From Flavobacterium cupriresistens (lineage in GTDB: Bacteria > Bacteroidota > Bacteroidia > Flavobacteriales > Flavobacteriaceae), in the NCBI RefSeq assembly GCF_020911925.1, contig NZ_CP087134.1:2480001-2544000 (forward strand): 64,000 nucleotides of DNA. Reading direction: 5' to 3'. Positions within the stretch are counted from its first letter, which is position 1, and every line of letters starts with the position of its first letter. A program made the position numbers and the translations under genes. The notes under the pieces are model-generated. The model was not told where the DNA came from and did no database searches. It worked only from the letters and a program-made list of their open reading frames with translations. This document shows positions 46,171-55,849 of the stretch, one piece after another.

Positions 46171-46431
46171 ATGAATGAAATCCAACAAGAAATAATTACG
46201 CATTTTGAAAATAAAAACAAAAATTTCAAAGATAGATTACGTGTAGAATTTAACAAACCTGCAAGTGCTATAGAAAATCACCAAACTACTAATTACAAGA
46301 ATAACTCCCTTAACATATTGAAAACAGAATTGCATGAAAGTCAAAATCCCATTTTTGACAATGTTAACAATCTTTTACAACAAATTGAAGAGACTCTATT
46401 TGCATATTTAACAAACGATGATTCTTTATAA
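46171..46431 (+). CDS. Small uncharacterised protein
   Basis: 86 residues, polar, Asn/Lys-rich and probably helical ('EIQQEIITHFENKNKNFKDR', 'FDNVNNLLQQIEETLFAYLT'). No family recognised. It ends about 120 bases before the IS1182-family element and is the last gene of the island. The length and composition make it less certain than its neighbours. Confidence 0.45.
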   Translation: MNEIQQEIITHFENKNKNFKDRLRVEFNKPASAIENHQTTNYKNNSLNILKTELHESQNPIFDNVNNLLQQIEETLFAYLTNDDSL

Positions 46432-46553
46432 TTATCTTTAAGAAGGTAAGATTATTTCTATTGGGTAATTTACTTTTCAATTTATTACTATGTTAAAAAT
46501 TGATTTTAATTATCTTATAAAAGTAACAACTATTCTGAAATAATTTAATTAGA

Positions 46554-46584
46554 AGCTGTCTCAATACTAGAGGCAGCTTTTTTT
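46554..46584 (+). terminator. Terminator-like hairpin at the left IS end
   Basis: AGCTGTCTC (46554-46562) pairs with GAGGCAGCT (46570-46578) with one G-T pair, 7-base loop, then seven Ts. It would stop readthrough from the upstream island into the transposase gene. Confidence 0.7.
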
Positions 46585-46645
46585 GCAGTTTGTTTTTTTA
46601 GGAGCAATTTTGTAAATTTAATCAGTGATTAATAGCTGATTAAAG

Positions 46646-48184
46646 ATGAGATTTAAACATTATGACCAACAGCAAACGATACTTTTACCTTATTCGTTTG
46701 ACGATTTAATTCCAGAGAAACATCCTGTTCGAATAGTGGATCAGGTTGTGGAATCAATTAACATCCAGCCTCTTTTAAAAGCCTACAGCAAAGAAGGCAA
46801 TCCAGGTTATCATCCAAAGATGCTTCTCAAAGTGATGTTGTATGCCTATATGACCAATGTATACTCTTCTCGAAAGATAGAACTGGCACTTCGCGAGAAT
46901 ATTAATTTTATGTGGCTAACTTCGATGACTATTGTAGATCACAATACTATTAACCGTTTTAGAAGTGATAAGCTTAAAGAGAATTTTAAAGAGATCTTCA
47001 AACAGGTCGTTTTGATGTTAGCATCAGAAGGACTCATCAATCTAAAACAAATCTATACAGACGGAACAAAGATAGAAGCTCAGGCCGGCAGGTACACTTT
47101 TGTCTGGGGCAACAGTATCAAAACCAACAAAGCCAAAATGCTGACTCAGCTGGAAGAATTATGGAACTATGCCCAAAGTATTGATAATGAAGACGGCCCC
47201 AACCCGGAACCAACTGAGTTCAAGGAAATCAGCAAAGAAGTAATCGAGAAAACTGTAGCTGAAATAGATGCCAAACTCTCTGGCAATGGAAAGGCTAGCT
47301 CCAAAGCAAAAGCCAAATTGCGTTATATTAAAAATAATTTTACTGCTAACTTAGAAAAATATGAAAAGCAGCAAGCTATTCTAGGAGAAAGAAACAGTTA
47401 CAGCAAAACCGATACCCAGGCTACTTTTATGCGTATGAAAGAAGACCATATGTTAAACGGACAGCTCAAGCCAGCTTATAATACTCAGATATCTACACAA
47501 AACCAGATCATCGTTCACTATACCATCCATCAAAATCCAACCGATACCAAAACACTCAAGCCCCACTTGGAAAATTTGGAGCAGACCTTCGGCAAAAAAG
47601 TGTTTAAAAAGATACAAGAGATCACTACAGACGCAGGTTATGGAAGTGAAGAAAACTACGATTATCTGGAGAAAAAAAAGCTAACGGCTTTTGTGAAATA
47701 TAATACTTTTGAAAAAGAACAGGATCAAAACTACCAAAAGAAACACAAGACTTTTAGCAAGGAGAATCTATATTACAATCAGGAAGAAGACTATTATATA
47801 TGTCCAATGGGACAGAAAATGCATAAAACCCATGAGAATGAGAAAAAAACGGCAGCGGGATATACTCAGACCTTATCCCATTATCAAGCCAAAAACTGTG
47901 AAGGCTGTCTCTTGCGAGGACAATGTTTTAAAGCCAAAGGCAACAGAAGCATAGAGCGAAACCACAACCTTGAAAGGCATAAACAACAAGCAAGAGAATT
48001 ACTGCTCAGCGAAATAGGGATACAAAGAAGAAAACAACGCTCTGCCGATGTAGAGCCTGTATTTGCTCAACTCAAACATAATAATGGATTTAGACGATTT
48101 TCTTTAAAAGGACTTCAAAAAGTTGAATTAGAGTTCGGATTAATGGCTTTAGGTCACAACTTAAGAAAGAAAATTGCAGCATAA
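46646..48184 (+). CDS. IS1182-family transposase
   Basis: A 512-aa DDE transposase. The N-terminal part has 'LPYSFDDLIPEKHPVRIVD', 'GYHPKMLLKVMLYAYMTNVY', 'NINFMWLTSMTIVDHNTINR' and 'IYTDGTKIEAQAGRYTFVWG' (first Asp), as in IS1182/IS5-like transposases. 'EITTDAGYGSEENYDYL' carries the second Asp, and the C-terminal 'QRRKQRSADVEPVFAQLKHN' the Glu. A cysteine cluster 'NCEGCLLRGQC' is typical. The frame is intact. Confidence 0.95.
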   Translation: MRFKHYDQQQTILLPYSFDDLIPEKHPVRIVDQVVESINIQPLLKAYSKEGNPGYHPKMLLKVMLYAYMTNVYSSRKIELALRENINFMWLTSMTIVDHNTINRFRSDKLKENFKEIFKQVVLMLASEGLINLKQIYTDGTKIEAQAGRYTFVWGNSIKTNKAKMLTQLEELWNYAQSIDNEDGPNPEPTEFKEISKEVIEKTVAEIDAKLSGNGKASSKAKAKLRYIKNNFTANLEKYEKQQAILGERNSYSKTDTQATFMRMKEDHMLNGQLKPAYNTQISTQNQIIVHYTIHQNPTDTKTLKPHLENLEQTFGKKVFKKIQEITTDAGYGSEENYDYLEKKKLTAFVKYNTFEKEQDQNYQKKHKTFSKENLYYNQEEDYYICPMGQKMHKTHENEKKTAAGYTQTLSHYQAKNCEGCLLRGQCFKAKGNRSIERNHNLERHKQQARELLLSEIGIQRRKQRSADVEPVFAQLKHNNGFRRFSLKGLQKVELEFGLMALGHNLRKKIAA

Positions 48185-48248
48185 GGGCAATTTTTTTCTG
48201 TACTCAGAATTAAGACAATAAATATCAAAATATTATCCAATAAAAAAA

Positions 48249-48281
48249 CCGTCTCAAATTTGTATTGAGACGGCTTCTTTT
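48249..48281 (+). terminator. Terminator hairpin at the right IS end
   Basis: CCGTCTCAA (48249-48257) and TTGAGACGG (48265-48273) pair perfectly over 9 bp, 7-base loop, then a T-rich stretch. It ends the transposase transcript and shields the transfer operon. Confidence 0.85.
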
Positions 48282-48327
48282 TATTTTTTTGCATTTTTTT
48301 TAAATTTTTTATCCTTGATTTTACTGG

Positions 48328-48369
48328 GGGTACAACGGGGTACAACTAGGGTACAACAAAAAGTTGTAC
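48328..48369. repeat. Iteron-like repeats upstream of the transfer operon
   Basis: GGGTACAAC occurs three times (48328-48336, 48338-48346, 48349-48357), 10 and 11 bases apart, that is once per helical turn. An inverted copy GTTGTAC follows at 48363-48369, making GTACAAC-AAAAA-GTTGTAC a palindrome. This looks like a protein-binding array. It lies about 110 bases upstream of the first transfer gene. Confidence 0.75.
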
Positions 48370-48475
48370 TTGTAGCAGTTTGTTATCTATTGTTTCTTTG
48401 CCTTGTAATGATGAAGATCCAGATTTAGAAATCGGGATTGTGAGAAACTAATGTAGAACGATAAAATGATGAGGT

Positions 48476-48955
48476 ATGTTTACAAACATTTCATGGGGTA
48501 ATTACATAGTTGTAGTTATTCTGCTATTGGCAAGCTGGTATTTATTTGTTGGATTTCGATTTTATTTTGATGAACTCAAAGAAATTATAACAGGAAAGCG
48601 AAAACTTCAATTTCGTGGCTTTGAAAACCCAAATTACCAAGACCCTAAATTTGAATTAAAAGACCAAGAGTTACCTGAAGAAATTTCAGAACAAGCTTCC
48701 TTCGGAGAGTTTGATACTACCTTTCAGGACGTTGATGCTTTGGTGGCACGATTAAAAACTTTTATCGCAGATGCCGCAAAGAAAAAATTAGTCCAAAAAG
48801 AATTTACCTATTATCTGCAGCTTCTCCTAAGAGAATTTCCTTCAGTGAAAAATTCCCCTTTTAATTCCTCAGTAAGTGAGTTGATAGTTTCAGAATGTGA
48901 CAAACTCGAATCGATCAATTTAACTCAGAAGGAAGCAGAAGCCCTTTGGGAATAA
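48476..48955 (+). CDS. Uncharacterised membrane protein of the transfer region
   Basis: 159 residues with one N-terminal membrane helix (about 12-28, 'VVVILLLASWYLFVGF') and a soluble C-terminal part with acidic, helical character ('TFQDVDALVARLKTFIADA'). I do not recognise a family. It opens the transfer operon and precedes the structured region ahead of traE, so it is likely a minor part or regulator of the transfer apparatus. Confidence 0.65.
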   Translation: MFTNISWGNYIVVVILLLASWYLFVGFRFYFDELKEIITGKRKLQFRGFENPNYQDPKFELKDQELPEEISEQASFGEFDTTFQDVDALVARLKTFIADAAKKKLVQKEFTYYLQLLLREFPSVKNSPFNSSVSELIVSECDKLESINLTQKEAEALWE

Positions 48956-48970
48956 ACTCTAAAACAATTT

Positions 48971-49060
48971 AACGGAGGAATTGCCCCTGTCCATCCCAGC
49001 GCAGTAAGGCAGATGTAACAGGAAAGTGGAACTGAGACAGCGGCTACACCTCCGTTTTTT
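48971..49060 (+). ncRNA. Candidate structured RNA before traE, ending in a terminator-like T run
   Basis: Outer arms AACGGAGG (48971-48978) and CCTCCGTT (49049-49056) pair over 8 bp. Inside, after 5 bases each side, CCCCTGTC (48984-48991) pairs with GACAGCGG (49036-49043) in 7 of 8 positions. About 44 bases remain in the centre, with further possible short helices (CCTGT 48986-48990 with ACAGG 49018-49022 as an alternative). Six Ts follow. Two stacked helices around a large loop are far more than a simple terminator needs. It could be a leader that controls traE expression, or a processed RNA. Confidence 0.5.
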
Positions 49061-49093
49061 ATCTGAATTTTTAAACTTTAAAAATAATGTGCG

Positions 49094-49438
49094 ATGAAAA
49101 AATGGAACTGGAATTTTAAAAAGTTTATTGAGCAAAAAACAAATAGTATCTGTATGTTTCTGGTACAAATCCTTTTTGTGATCAGTTATGAAACCTACGC
49201 TCAGGATGGTCTGGCGGGAATCAATGAAGCCAACCAACAAGTACGAAGTTATTTTGATGCCGGAACGGAACTAATGTATGCGGTAGGAGCATTATTGGGA
49301 CTGATAGGCGCTGTGAAAGTATATCAAAAATGGAACGCAGGTGATCCCGATACCGGAAAAGTAGCGGCAGCCTGGTTTGGAAGCTGTGTTTTTCTGGTGG
49401 TAGTAGCTACCGTAATCAAATCCTTCTTTGGGATCTAA
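49094..49438 (+). CDS. traE: TraE-like conjugation pilin, DUF4134 family
   Basis: A 114-aa protein with a signal-like N-terminal segment ('ICMFLVQILFVISYETYAQ'), a short loop and two membrane helices ('LMYAVGALLGLIGAVKVYQK', 'GSCVFLVVVATVIKSFFGI'). The pattern 'NAGDPDTGKVAAAWFG' between them is typical of DUF4134 (TraE), the VirB2-like pilin subunit of Bacteroidota transfer systems. It is preceded by the structured RNA and followed 11 bases later by a DUF1896-like gene. Confidence 0.9.
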   Translation: MKKWNWNFKKFIEQKTNSICMFLVQILFVISYETYAQDGLAGINEANQQVRSYFDAGTELMYAVGALLGLIGAVKVYQKWNAGDPDTGKVAAAWFGSCVFLVVVATVIKSFFGI

Positions 49439-49449
49439 AATCGGTCATC

Positions 49450-49878
49450 ATGGAAGAGCTGCTCAAAGAAAAGTTATGGTTTTACATTATCCATAATAAT
49501 CCAGATTTGATGTTTACACTTCAGGAAGATTACAGTGTATTGGATTATCTAAATGAGAAAATAAGTAGTGTGAAATCCATACTAGACGATATGTTATCTG
49601 ATGGTACACCTCAATATATCATCGAAGAAATCTGTCTCAATGTACTTACAGAAGATCTGAGACCTTCCCGCTTTTTATATATCCGCTCCCTGCTTTCAGA
49701 TGAGTTTGAGAAAACCTACGCCGCTTTTCAGGAATCAGGTATCCTTACCTATGAGGTAATCAACCTTATGGAAAGCTGCAAGCCCATTTTTGAAACCATT
49801 GGTTTTACAAAAGAAAATGAAGAAGATCCCAATTTGAGAAATGCCCTTATAGGTCAGATTGCTGACTATGTGATTTGA
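49450..49878 (+). CDS. DUF1896-like protein
   Basis: 142 residues, soluble and helical ('LWFYIIHNNPDLMFTLQEDY', then 'SVLDYLNEKISSV'), resembling DUF1896 proteins found in Bacteroidota conjugative elements. Function unknown. It sits between traE and the large methylase-helicase gene, 38 bases before the latter, and is probably cotranscribed. Confidence 0.65.
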   Translation: MEELLKEKLWFYIIHNNPDLMFTLQEDYSVLDYLNEKISSVKSILDDMLSDGTPQYIIEEICLNVLTEDLRPSRFLYIRSLLSDEFEKTYAAFQESGILTYEVINLMESCKPIFETIGFTKENEEDPNLRNALIGQIADYVI

Positions 49879-49916
49879 GCTATTTATAGCAGTGTGAAGT
49901 ATGAAAAGGAGTAATT

Positions 49917-52900
49917 ATGGCTTACAATCTATCCCAAAAACTAAGTGCCAATATTGAGGCGATTACCATTGCAATGCAATGGCAGCAAGGTGATGCTTTA
50001 TCGGAAGAAGCAGTTGCTGCCCTTAAGGCATATACCGGCTTTGGAGGACTCAAGGCTATTCTATATCCACATGGCTCTGCCGAAGACTGGATAAAATCTG
50101 GAGCTACTAAAGAAGATCTGAAACTGCATCCAGAGATGACACGCCTGCATGAATTGTTGCAGGAACATTATTCTGAAAAGGATTACAACGGTGTTGTTTC
50201 TTCTCTACGAAACAGTGTGCTTACGGCATTTTATACACCGGATATTGTACCCAAAACTTTGTACACTGCTTTGGAAAAACAAGGTATTAATCCTAAAAGG
50301 TTATACGAACCATCAGCAGGATCAGGAATTTTTATTACTGAAGCAGAAAAGGCTTTCCAAAATTTGGAACAAATTACCGCTGTCGAAAAAGACCGATTGA
50401 GCGGACTGGTGCTTTCTGCATTAAACAGTACACTTTCAACCAAAAACACCACTCATGTAATAAGGCTGGAAGAAGCTCCAATAAATGATAACGGCAGTTA
50501 TGATCTTGTGGTCAGCAATATTCCTTTTGGTAATTTTTCTGTTTATGACGAAGCCTATCCAGATAAAGCCATTTCAGGAAAAATCCACAATTACTTTTTT
50601 GCAAAAGGACTGGATAAACTCGCTGATGGTGGTCTTATGGCATACATAACGACAGATGGTTTTTTAAACAGTCCTTCCAATCAGAGTGTCCGCGAGTATC
50701 TTTTTCAAAATGCAGATTTTGTAAGTATAGCAGTTATGCCTGATAATCTGATGAAAGAAACAGGAAATACAGATGCTCCTAATCATTTGATTATTGTCCA
50801 AAAAAATGAGCATAAAAAAACGCTATCTGACCATGAAAATGAGCTGCTAAAAACTGTTGAACTCGAAAATGAATTTGGAAAATACAATATTAATAAATAC
50901 CTGCATAATAAACCCGAGCTCATCATTGGAAATGAAATACAAGCCGGTAAAAACCAATACGGACAGGCGCACCAAAGTGTAAGACAAAATGGGGATATTA
51001 ATTCTATTGGAAACCTTCTTGGAGAAAATATCACCAAAGGACTAAAAGAAAACTTTAACCAGGAAAGCTTTGAGAAGGCTCAAAAAACGGAGATAGTTCA
51101 GCCCGCTGAAGTAATTGGACCAAAATTCACTTATTTACCCATGCCTGAGAGTGAAGCAAGCGGTATTTCTGTCCAACTTGGCTTATTTGATACTGTACCT
51201 GCGGAGAACATTAACCGTGCGATGGATTACATCAATCCTCTTGATGAAACGGTAGTAGATAAAAAAACAGCACGAATACTGAGCACCATACGCAACACTG
51301 ATAATCCATCACATGAAAACGTTGTGCTAATTGCTGCCAAACAAAACAAGTCCAATCGGTATTTGTATAAATTATATTCTAATATAAAAGAAATAGATGG
51401 CTTTTCAGCCAATTGGATGAATGGCGGATTACTGCCACATGAATTACTGGCTTTATCCAATACCCTTCAATATTACAAACACAAGTATATTTATGAAGGA
51501 GACCAAACCCTTGAATCGGCCTTTAACCTTGAAAGACAGCTTTATGAAGAAGATCTTTCATTCAAACCGTTTTACAAAGAAGGAACACTGGTTCGACTTG
51601 GAGATGCCGTTGGAGTCATCAGTGATATAAATCATGAACACAAACAAGCTTTTTTCCAACCATTAGCAACACAAGGCAATCTGAAATTTTACGATTCCTA
51701 TATTTCTATTCGGGATAATTATCTGAAACTGTTTGAGAAAGAGCAATCAGACAAAACAGCAAGTAATGAAACTCGGAGAAATCTGGATGAGCAGTATATC
51801 AAATTTGTTTCACACTATGGTATTCTGAACGGTGCTGAGAACCGCAGGTTAATCATGCAGGATTCTGCTTTTGGTTTCACCATTCTTTCTTCATTGGAAC
51901 GCAAAGAAGGAGAACGTTATGCGAAGTCCGATATTTTAAGCGAATCTATAGTAAAACAGCAGGAACGCTATCACACAGACGATCCGATTGAAGCCTTAGC
52001 TCGCAGTCTGAATGAAATCGGAAGTGTGGATCTGGGATTTATAACCGCTGCAACCGGGCTTGAAGAAAACGAGGCGATAGAGCGTCTGAACTATCATATC
52101 TACTTGAATCCTACAGGTCAGGATTGGCAAACTTCAGACCTCTATTTAAGCGGAAATGTCGTGGAAAAGCTACAGCAGGCTAAACAGGCTGTTGACTTAT
52201 ATCCTGAAAACACACAATATTATAAAGGATTGCAGGCACTGGAAAAAGTACAACCAGAGCGTATCCCTTTTGAATTGCTCGATTTTAACCTTGGAGAACG
52301 ATGGATTCCCAACCGATACTATGAAAGTTTTGCCGGAAAATTATTTGACCAGCCAACAGAAATTAATTACTTCCCATCACTGGATACCTTTAAAGTAAGT
52401 ACAGGACACAATACCAAAATAGACAGAGAATTTTCGGTAACTCCCAAAAGCGGAAGAACCACTTATGGTTACACGATATTGGAGCATGCGCTTGAAAATA
52501 CAGCTCCCTTTTTTACCTATGAGGTAGATGGACCATCAGGCAAACCGATACGATTGCCGGATAATGAAGCTATACAACTTGCACATCAAAAAATTGAGAA
52601 CATTCGTAATGGCTTTATTGAGTGGCTGCAGGAATTGCCAATAAGTGATAAAAACGAACTAGAGAGCCTATATAACAATACGTTCAATTGTTATGTATTA
52701 CGCGAGTATGACGGAAGTCATCTGAGCTTTTCCGGTCTGGATAAAAAAGCCCTGGAGATTGAAGACCTATACAGCTCTCAGAAAAATGCGGCATGGCGTA
52801 TTATTCAAAACCGTGGCGCTTTAATTGATCATGAGGTTGGGCTTGGAAAGACACTAACCATGATTGTGGCTGCCAGTGAAATGAAACGATTAGGGATTAT

Positions 52901-55487
52901 TCATAAACCTGCAATACTGGCATTGAATGCTAATGTGAATCAAATTGCTGCAACCTATCGAAAGGCTTATCCCAATGCCCGGATTTTAGCACCTGGTGAA
53001 AATGACTTTACTCCGGCCAAAAGAATGAGACTTTTCCATGAGATTAAAAATAACAATTGGGACTGTATCATTTTAACCCACGATCAGTTTGGTAAAATTC
53101 CGCAGTCACCGGAAATACAAAAAGAGATCTTACAAAATGAACTAGATAATATAGAACGGGATCTTGATACGGCCAGAGATCTGGGAGGCGATATCTCCAA
53201 AAAAATATTAAAAGGTCTTGAAATACGAAAAAATAATCTGGACGGTAAATTAAAAACACTGCTCAAAGATATAGAAGATAAAAAGGACAGCGGTATCAAC
53301 TTTAAAGAAATGGGGATTGATCATTTGTTTGTAGATGAATCTCACAAATTCAAAAACCTGACTTTCACTACCCGTCATGACCGTGTTGCCGGAATTGGAA
53401 ATATGCAGGGAAGCCAAAAGGCGCTTAATATGTTATTTGCGGTACGTACACTGCAGGAAAAATTCGATTCGGATTTGTGTGTAACGTTTCTTTCGGGTAC
53501 TCCAATTTCCAATAGTCTTACCGAAATGTACCTGCTTTTCAAATACCTGCGACCTAAAGAAATGGAGCGTCAGCGTATTGAAAACTTTGACGGATGGGCA
53601 GCTGTCTTTGCCAGAAAAACAACTGATTTTGAATTTTCGGTCACCAATGAAATTATTGCCAAGGAGCGTTTTCGCCATTTTATAAAAGTTCCGGAACTAG
53701 CATTGTTTTATAATGAGATTACCGATTACAAAACAGCAAAACATATTGATCTGGATAAACCTGAAATTAAGGAACAACTTGTCAATATCAGCCCAACACC
53801 TGAACAAAGCGAGTTTATTACCCAGCTCATGCAGTTTGCAAAAACAGGTAATGCAACACTTATAGATAGAGAACCTCTTACTTCACAGGAAGATAAAGGC
53901 AGGATGCTGATCGCTACTAATTACGCTAAAAAGATGGCTGCCGATATGAGGCTGATAAATGAAGAATATGGTGATCACCCGAATAATAAAGTCAATACAT
54001 GCGCCAGAAATGTGGCTGAAATTTATCATGCTTCCATGGTGCATAAAGGCACACAGATTGTTTTTTCGGATATAGGCACGCCGAAGCCGGATGCCTTTAA
54101 TATGTACGATGCCCTTAAAGAAAAACTGGTAAGGGATTTTAATATCCCAGCTCATGAGATTACCTATATACACGATTGGACCGATAAAAAGAAACCAGAA
54201 TTGTTTTCTAAAATGAATACAGGCGAAATACGTATTCTTTTAGGTAGTACAGAAAAAGCAGGAACGGGTCTTAATGTACAAAAGCGTGTGGTAGCTATGC
54301 ATCATATGGATATTCCCTGGAGACCATCAGATCTGGGACAACGCAACGGCCGAGGCAGCAGACAAGGGAACGAAGTTGCCAAACAGCATTATGGCAATAC
54401 AGTAAAGAATTTCGTCTATGCGACCGAGAAGTCATTAGACAATTACAAATTCAACCTTTTGAAGAACAAACAGACTTTTATCAGTCAGATGAAAAACTGT
54501 GAACTTAATGTCAGGACTATTGATGAGGGAGCCATGGATGAGCAGAGCGGAATGAACTTTTCGGAATACATCGCAGTATTATCAGGAGATACTTCTTTAC
54601 TGGAAAAATCAAAATTGGAGAAAAAAGTAACGGTAATGGAAAGCCTTAAAAAAGCCCATTACAAGGAAATTTCCAGAACTAAATATCAGGTTGAATACCT
54701 AATGGAAGAAAAGGGAATCACAACTAAAACACTGGAGAAACTAACTGCAGATCACAGCTATTATAAAGAGCGTTTGAAATATGAACCCGATGGTTCCAAA
54801 GCGAATCCTATACAGTTGTATGACTGCAAGACAGCAGATCCGGAAAGTATCGGCAAAGAAATTATCCTGCTTTACAAAAACTGGAAGCCGCCTGAAGGTG
54901 AAAATCAGGCCAAGCAGATTGGACAATTATATGATTTTGGACTCTATATAAAAAGAGAACGTGAAGCCTTTCAAAATGATGGTTTGTACCAATACCGCTA
55001 TTCTAACAGCTTTTACGCGCAACGTTTGGAGGATGGCATTAAATATACTTCCAATGGAGGAACTCCAAATGTGGACAATCCAAAATTGGCAGCCCGCCAT
55101 TTTCTTAATGCAATTGATAAGGTGGAAAATCTCAAGGAAAAGTATCAAAAGTCCCTGAATGATATTGAAAACCAGCTGCCGGATTTACAGCAATTAACCA
55201 CAAGAGTATTTAGCCAGGAGCATGAGCTGCAAAAAATGAAAAGTGATCTCTCTAGTTTGGAAAGGGAAATAGCCCTAAAAATTCAGGAGAACCAATTAAA
55301 GGAAGCCAATCCACAAGATACTAGTCTGAGTAATGAAACCAAATTAACGGATACAGTGCCGGTAATTCAACTGCCAATAAAGAACGTTGAAGAATCAAAG
55401 GGTTGCACAACTGCCGAAAGTAACACTGATAAATGGCAGGAGCGCTCTTTTTCGGAAATGAGACGCAGCAACAGAATGAAATTTTAA
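49917..55487 (+). CDS. Giant fusion of N6-adenine-type DNA methyltransferase and SNF2-like helicase
   Basis: 1856 aa. An N-terminal methyltransferase has the SAM-binding motif 'EPSAGSGIF' (131-139) and the catalytic motif 'SNIPFGNF' (200-207, a variant of NPPY/NPPF). After a long middle region a superfamily 2 helicase follows: Walker A '[12 protein letters not shown]' near residue 970, 'DESHKFKN' near 1139, '[13 protein letters not shown]', and motif VI '[12 protein letters not shown]' near 1475. The C-terminal ~350 residues are coiled-coil-like. Such fusions are common in Bacteroidota conjugative elements and are thought to protect the entering DNA from host restriction. The start codon is the ATG at 49917. 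Confidence 0.9.
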   Translation: MAYNLSQKLSANIEAITIAMQWQQGDALSEEAVAALKAYTGFGGLKAILYPHGSAEDWIKSGATKEDLKLHPEMTRLHELLQEHYSEKDYNGVVSSLRNSVLTAFYTPDIVPKTLYTALEKQGINPKRLYEPSAGSGIFITEAEKAFQNLEQITAVEKDRLSGLVLSALNSTLSTKNTTHVIRLEEAPINDNGSYDLVVSNIPFGNFSVYDEAYPDKAISGKIHNYFFAKGLDKLADGGLMAYITTDGFLNSPSNQSVREYLFQNADFVSIAVMPDNLMKETGNTDAPNHLIIVQKNEHKKTLSDHENELLKTVELENEFGKYNINKYLHNKPELIIGNEIQAGKNQYGQAHQSVRQNGDINSIGNLLGENITKGLKENFNQESFEKAQKTEIVQPAEVIGPKFTYLPMPESEASGISVQLGLFDTVPAENINRAMDYINPLDETVVDKKTARILSTIRNTDNPSHENVVLIAAKQNKSNRYLYKLYSNIKEIDGFSANWMNGGLLPHELLALSNTLQYYKHKYIYEGDQTLESAFNLERQLYEEDLSFKPFYKEGTLVRLGDAVGVISDINHEHKQAFFQPLATQGNLKFYDSYISIRDNYLKLFEKEQSDKTASNETRRNLDEQYIKFVSHYGILNGAENRRLIMQDSAFGFTILSSLERKEGERYAKSDILSESIVKQQERYHTDDPIEALARSLNEIGSVDLGFITAATGLEENEAIERLNYHIYLNPTGQDWQTSDLYLSGNVVEKLQQAKQAVDLYPENTQYYKGLQALEKVQPERIPFELLDFNLGERWIPNRYYESFAGKLFDQPTEINYFPSLDTFKVSTGHNTKIDREFSVTPKSGRTTYGYTILEHALENTAPFFTYEVDGPSGKPIRLPDNEAIQLAHQKIENIRNGFIEWLQELPISDKNELESLYNNTFNCYVLREYDGSHLSFSGLDKKALEIEDLYSSQKNAAWRIIQNRGALIDHEVGLGKTLTMIVAASEMKRLGIIHKPAILALNANVNQIAATYRKAYPNARILAPGENDFTPAKRMRLFHEIKNNNWDCIILTHDQFGKIPQSPEIQKEILQNELDNIERDLDTARDLGGDISKKILKGLEIRKNNLDGKLKTLLKDIEDKKDSGINFKEMGIDHLFVDESHKFKNLTFTTRHDRVAGIGNMQGSQKALNMLFAVRTLQEKFDSDLCVTFLSGTPISNSLTEMYLLFKYLRPKEMERQRIENFDGWAAVFARKTTDFEFSVTNEIIAKERFRHFIKVPELALFYNEITDYKTAKHIDLDKPEIKEQLVNISPTPEQSEFITQLMQFAKTGNATLIDREPLTSQEDKGRMLIATNYAKKMAADMRLINEEYGDHPNNKVNTCARNVAEIYHASMVHKGTQIVFSDIGTPKPDAFNMYDALKEKLVRDFNIPAHEITYIHDWTDKKKPELFSKMNTGEIRILLGSTEKAGTGLNVQKRVVAMHHMDIPWRPSDLGQRNGRGSRQGNEVAKQHYGNTVKNFVYATEKSLDNYKFNLLKNKQTFISQMKNCELNVRTIDEGAMDEQSGMNFSEYIAVLSGDTSLLEKSKLEKKVTVMESLKKAHYKEISRTKYQVEYLMEEKGITTKTLEKLTADHSYYKERLKYEPDGSKANPIQLYDCKTADPESIGKEIILLYKNWKPPEGENQAKQIGQLYDFGLYIKREREAFQNDGLYQYRYSNSFYAQRLEDGIKYTSNGGTPNVDNPKLAARHFLNAIDKVENLKEKYQKSLNDIENQLPDLQQLTTRVFSQEHELQKMKSDLSSLEREIALKIQENQLKEANPQDTSLSNETKLTDTVPVIQLPIKNVEESKGCTTAESNTDKWQERSFSEMRRSNRMKF

Positions 55488-55497
55488 AATAAATACT

Positions 55498-55815
55498 ATG
55501 TCAAACAGTGTCTATCAAATCAACAAGGGAATAAACCAAAGTATCCAGTTTAAGGGATTAAAAGCACAATACATCTGGTATTTGGGCGGTGGTGTTATTG
55601 TGCTCATGATACTGTTTGCCATTATGTACATAGCCGGACTGCCTTCACTTATCTGCATAGCAATAATTGGTATTTCGGGGACATTATGGGTTTTGAAAAT
55701 ATATAAGATGAGCCAGCAATACGGCGAACATGGAATGATGAAAGCACTCGCAAAACGTCAGGTTCTCAAAGCAGTGAAATCCCAGAGCAGGAAGGTATTT
55801 ATTATGCGAAAATAA
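55498..55815 (+). CDS. traF: TraF-like conjugation protein, DUF4133 family
   Basis: 105 residues with two membrane helices ('YIWYLGGGVIVLMILFAIMY', 'LICIAIIGISGTLWVLKIYK') and a basic C-terminus, the VirB3-like layout of DUF4133 (TraF) proteins. It starts 10 bases after the methylase-helicase and precedes the VirB4-like ATPase gene. Confidence 0.88.
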   Translation: MSNSVYQINKGINQSIQFKGLKAQYIWYLGGGVIVLMILFAIMYIAGLPSLICIAIIGISGTLWVLKIYKMSQQYGEHGMMKALAKRQVLKAVKSQSRKVFIMRK

Positions 55816-55849
55816 AATTTGCTCAAAATGAAATGAGTGGTAAATAAAA

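Larger units (their letters stand above)
46551..48278 (+). mobile_element. IS1182-family insertion sequence
   Basis: About 1.73 kb with inverted ends AGAAGCTGTCTCAATAC (46551) and, at the right, GTATTGAGACGGCTTCT (to 48278), differing at one position. One transposase gene fills most of it. Each end also forms a terminator-like hairpin followed by a T run. I see no target-site duplication in the immediate flanks, so the ends may be off by a few bases or one flank has been rearranged. Confidence 0.85.
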
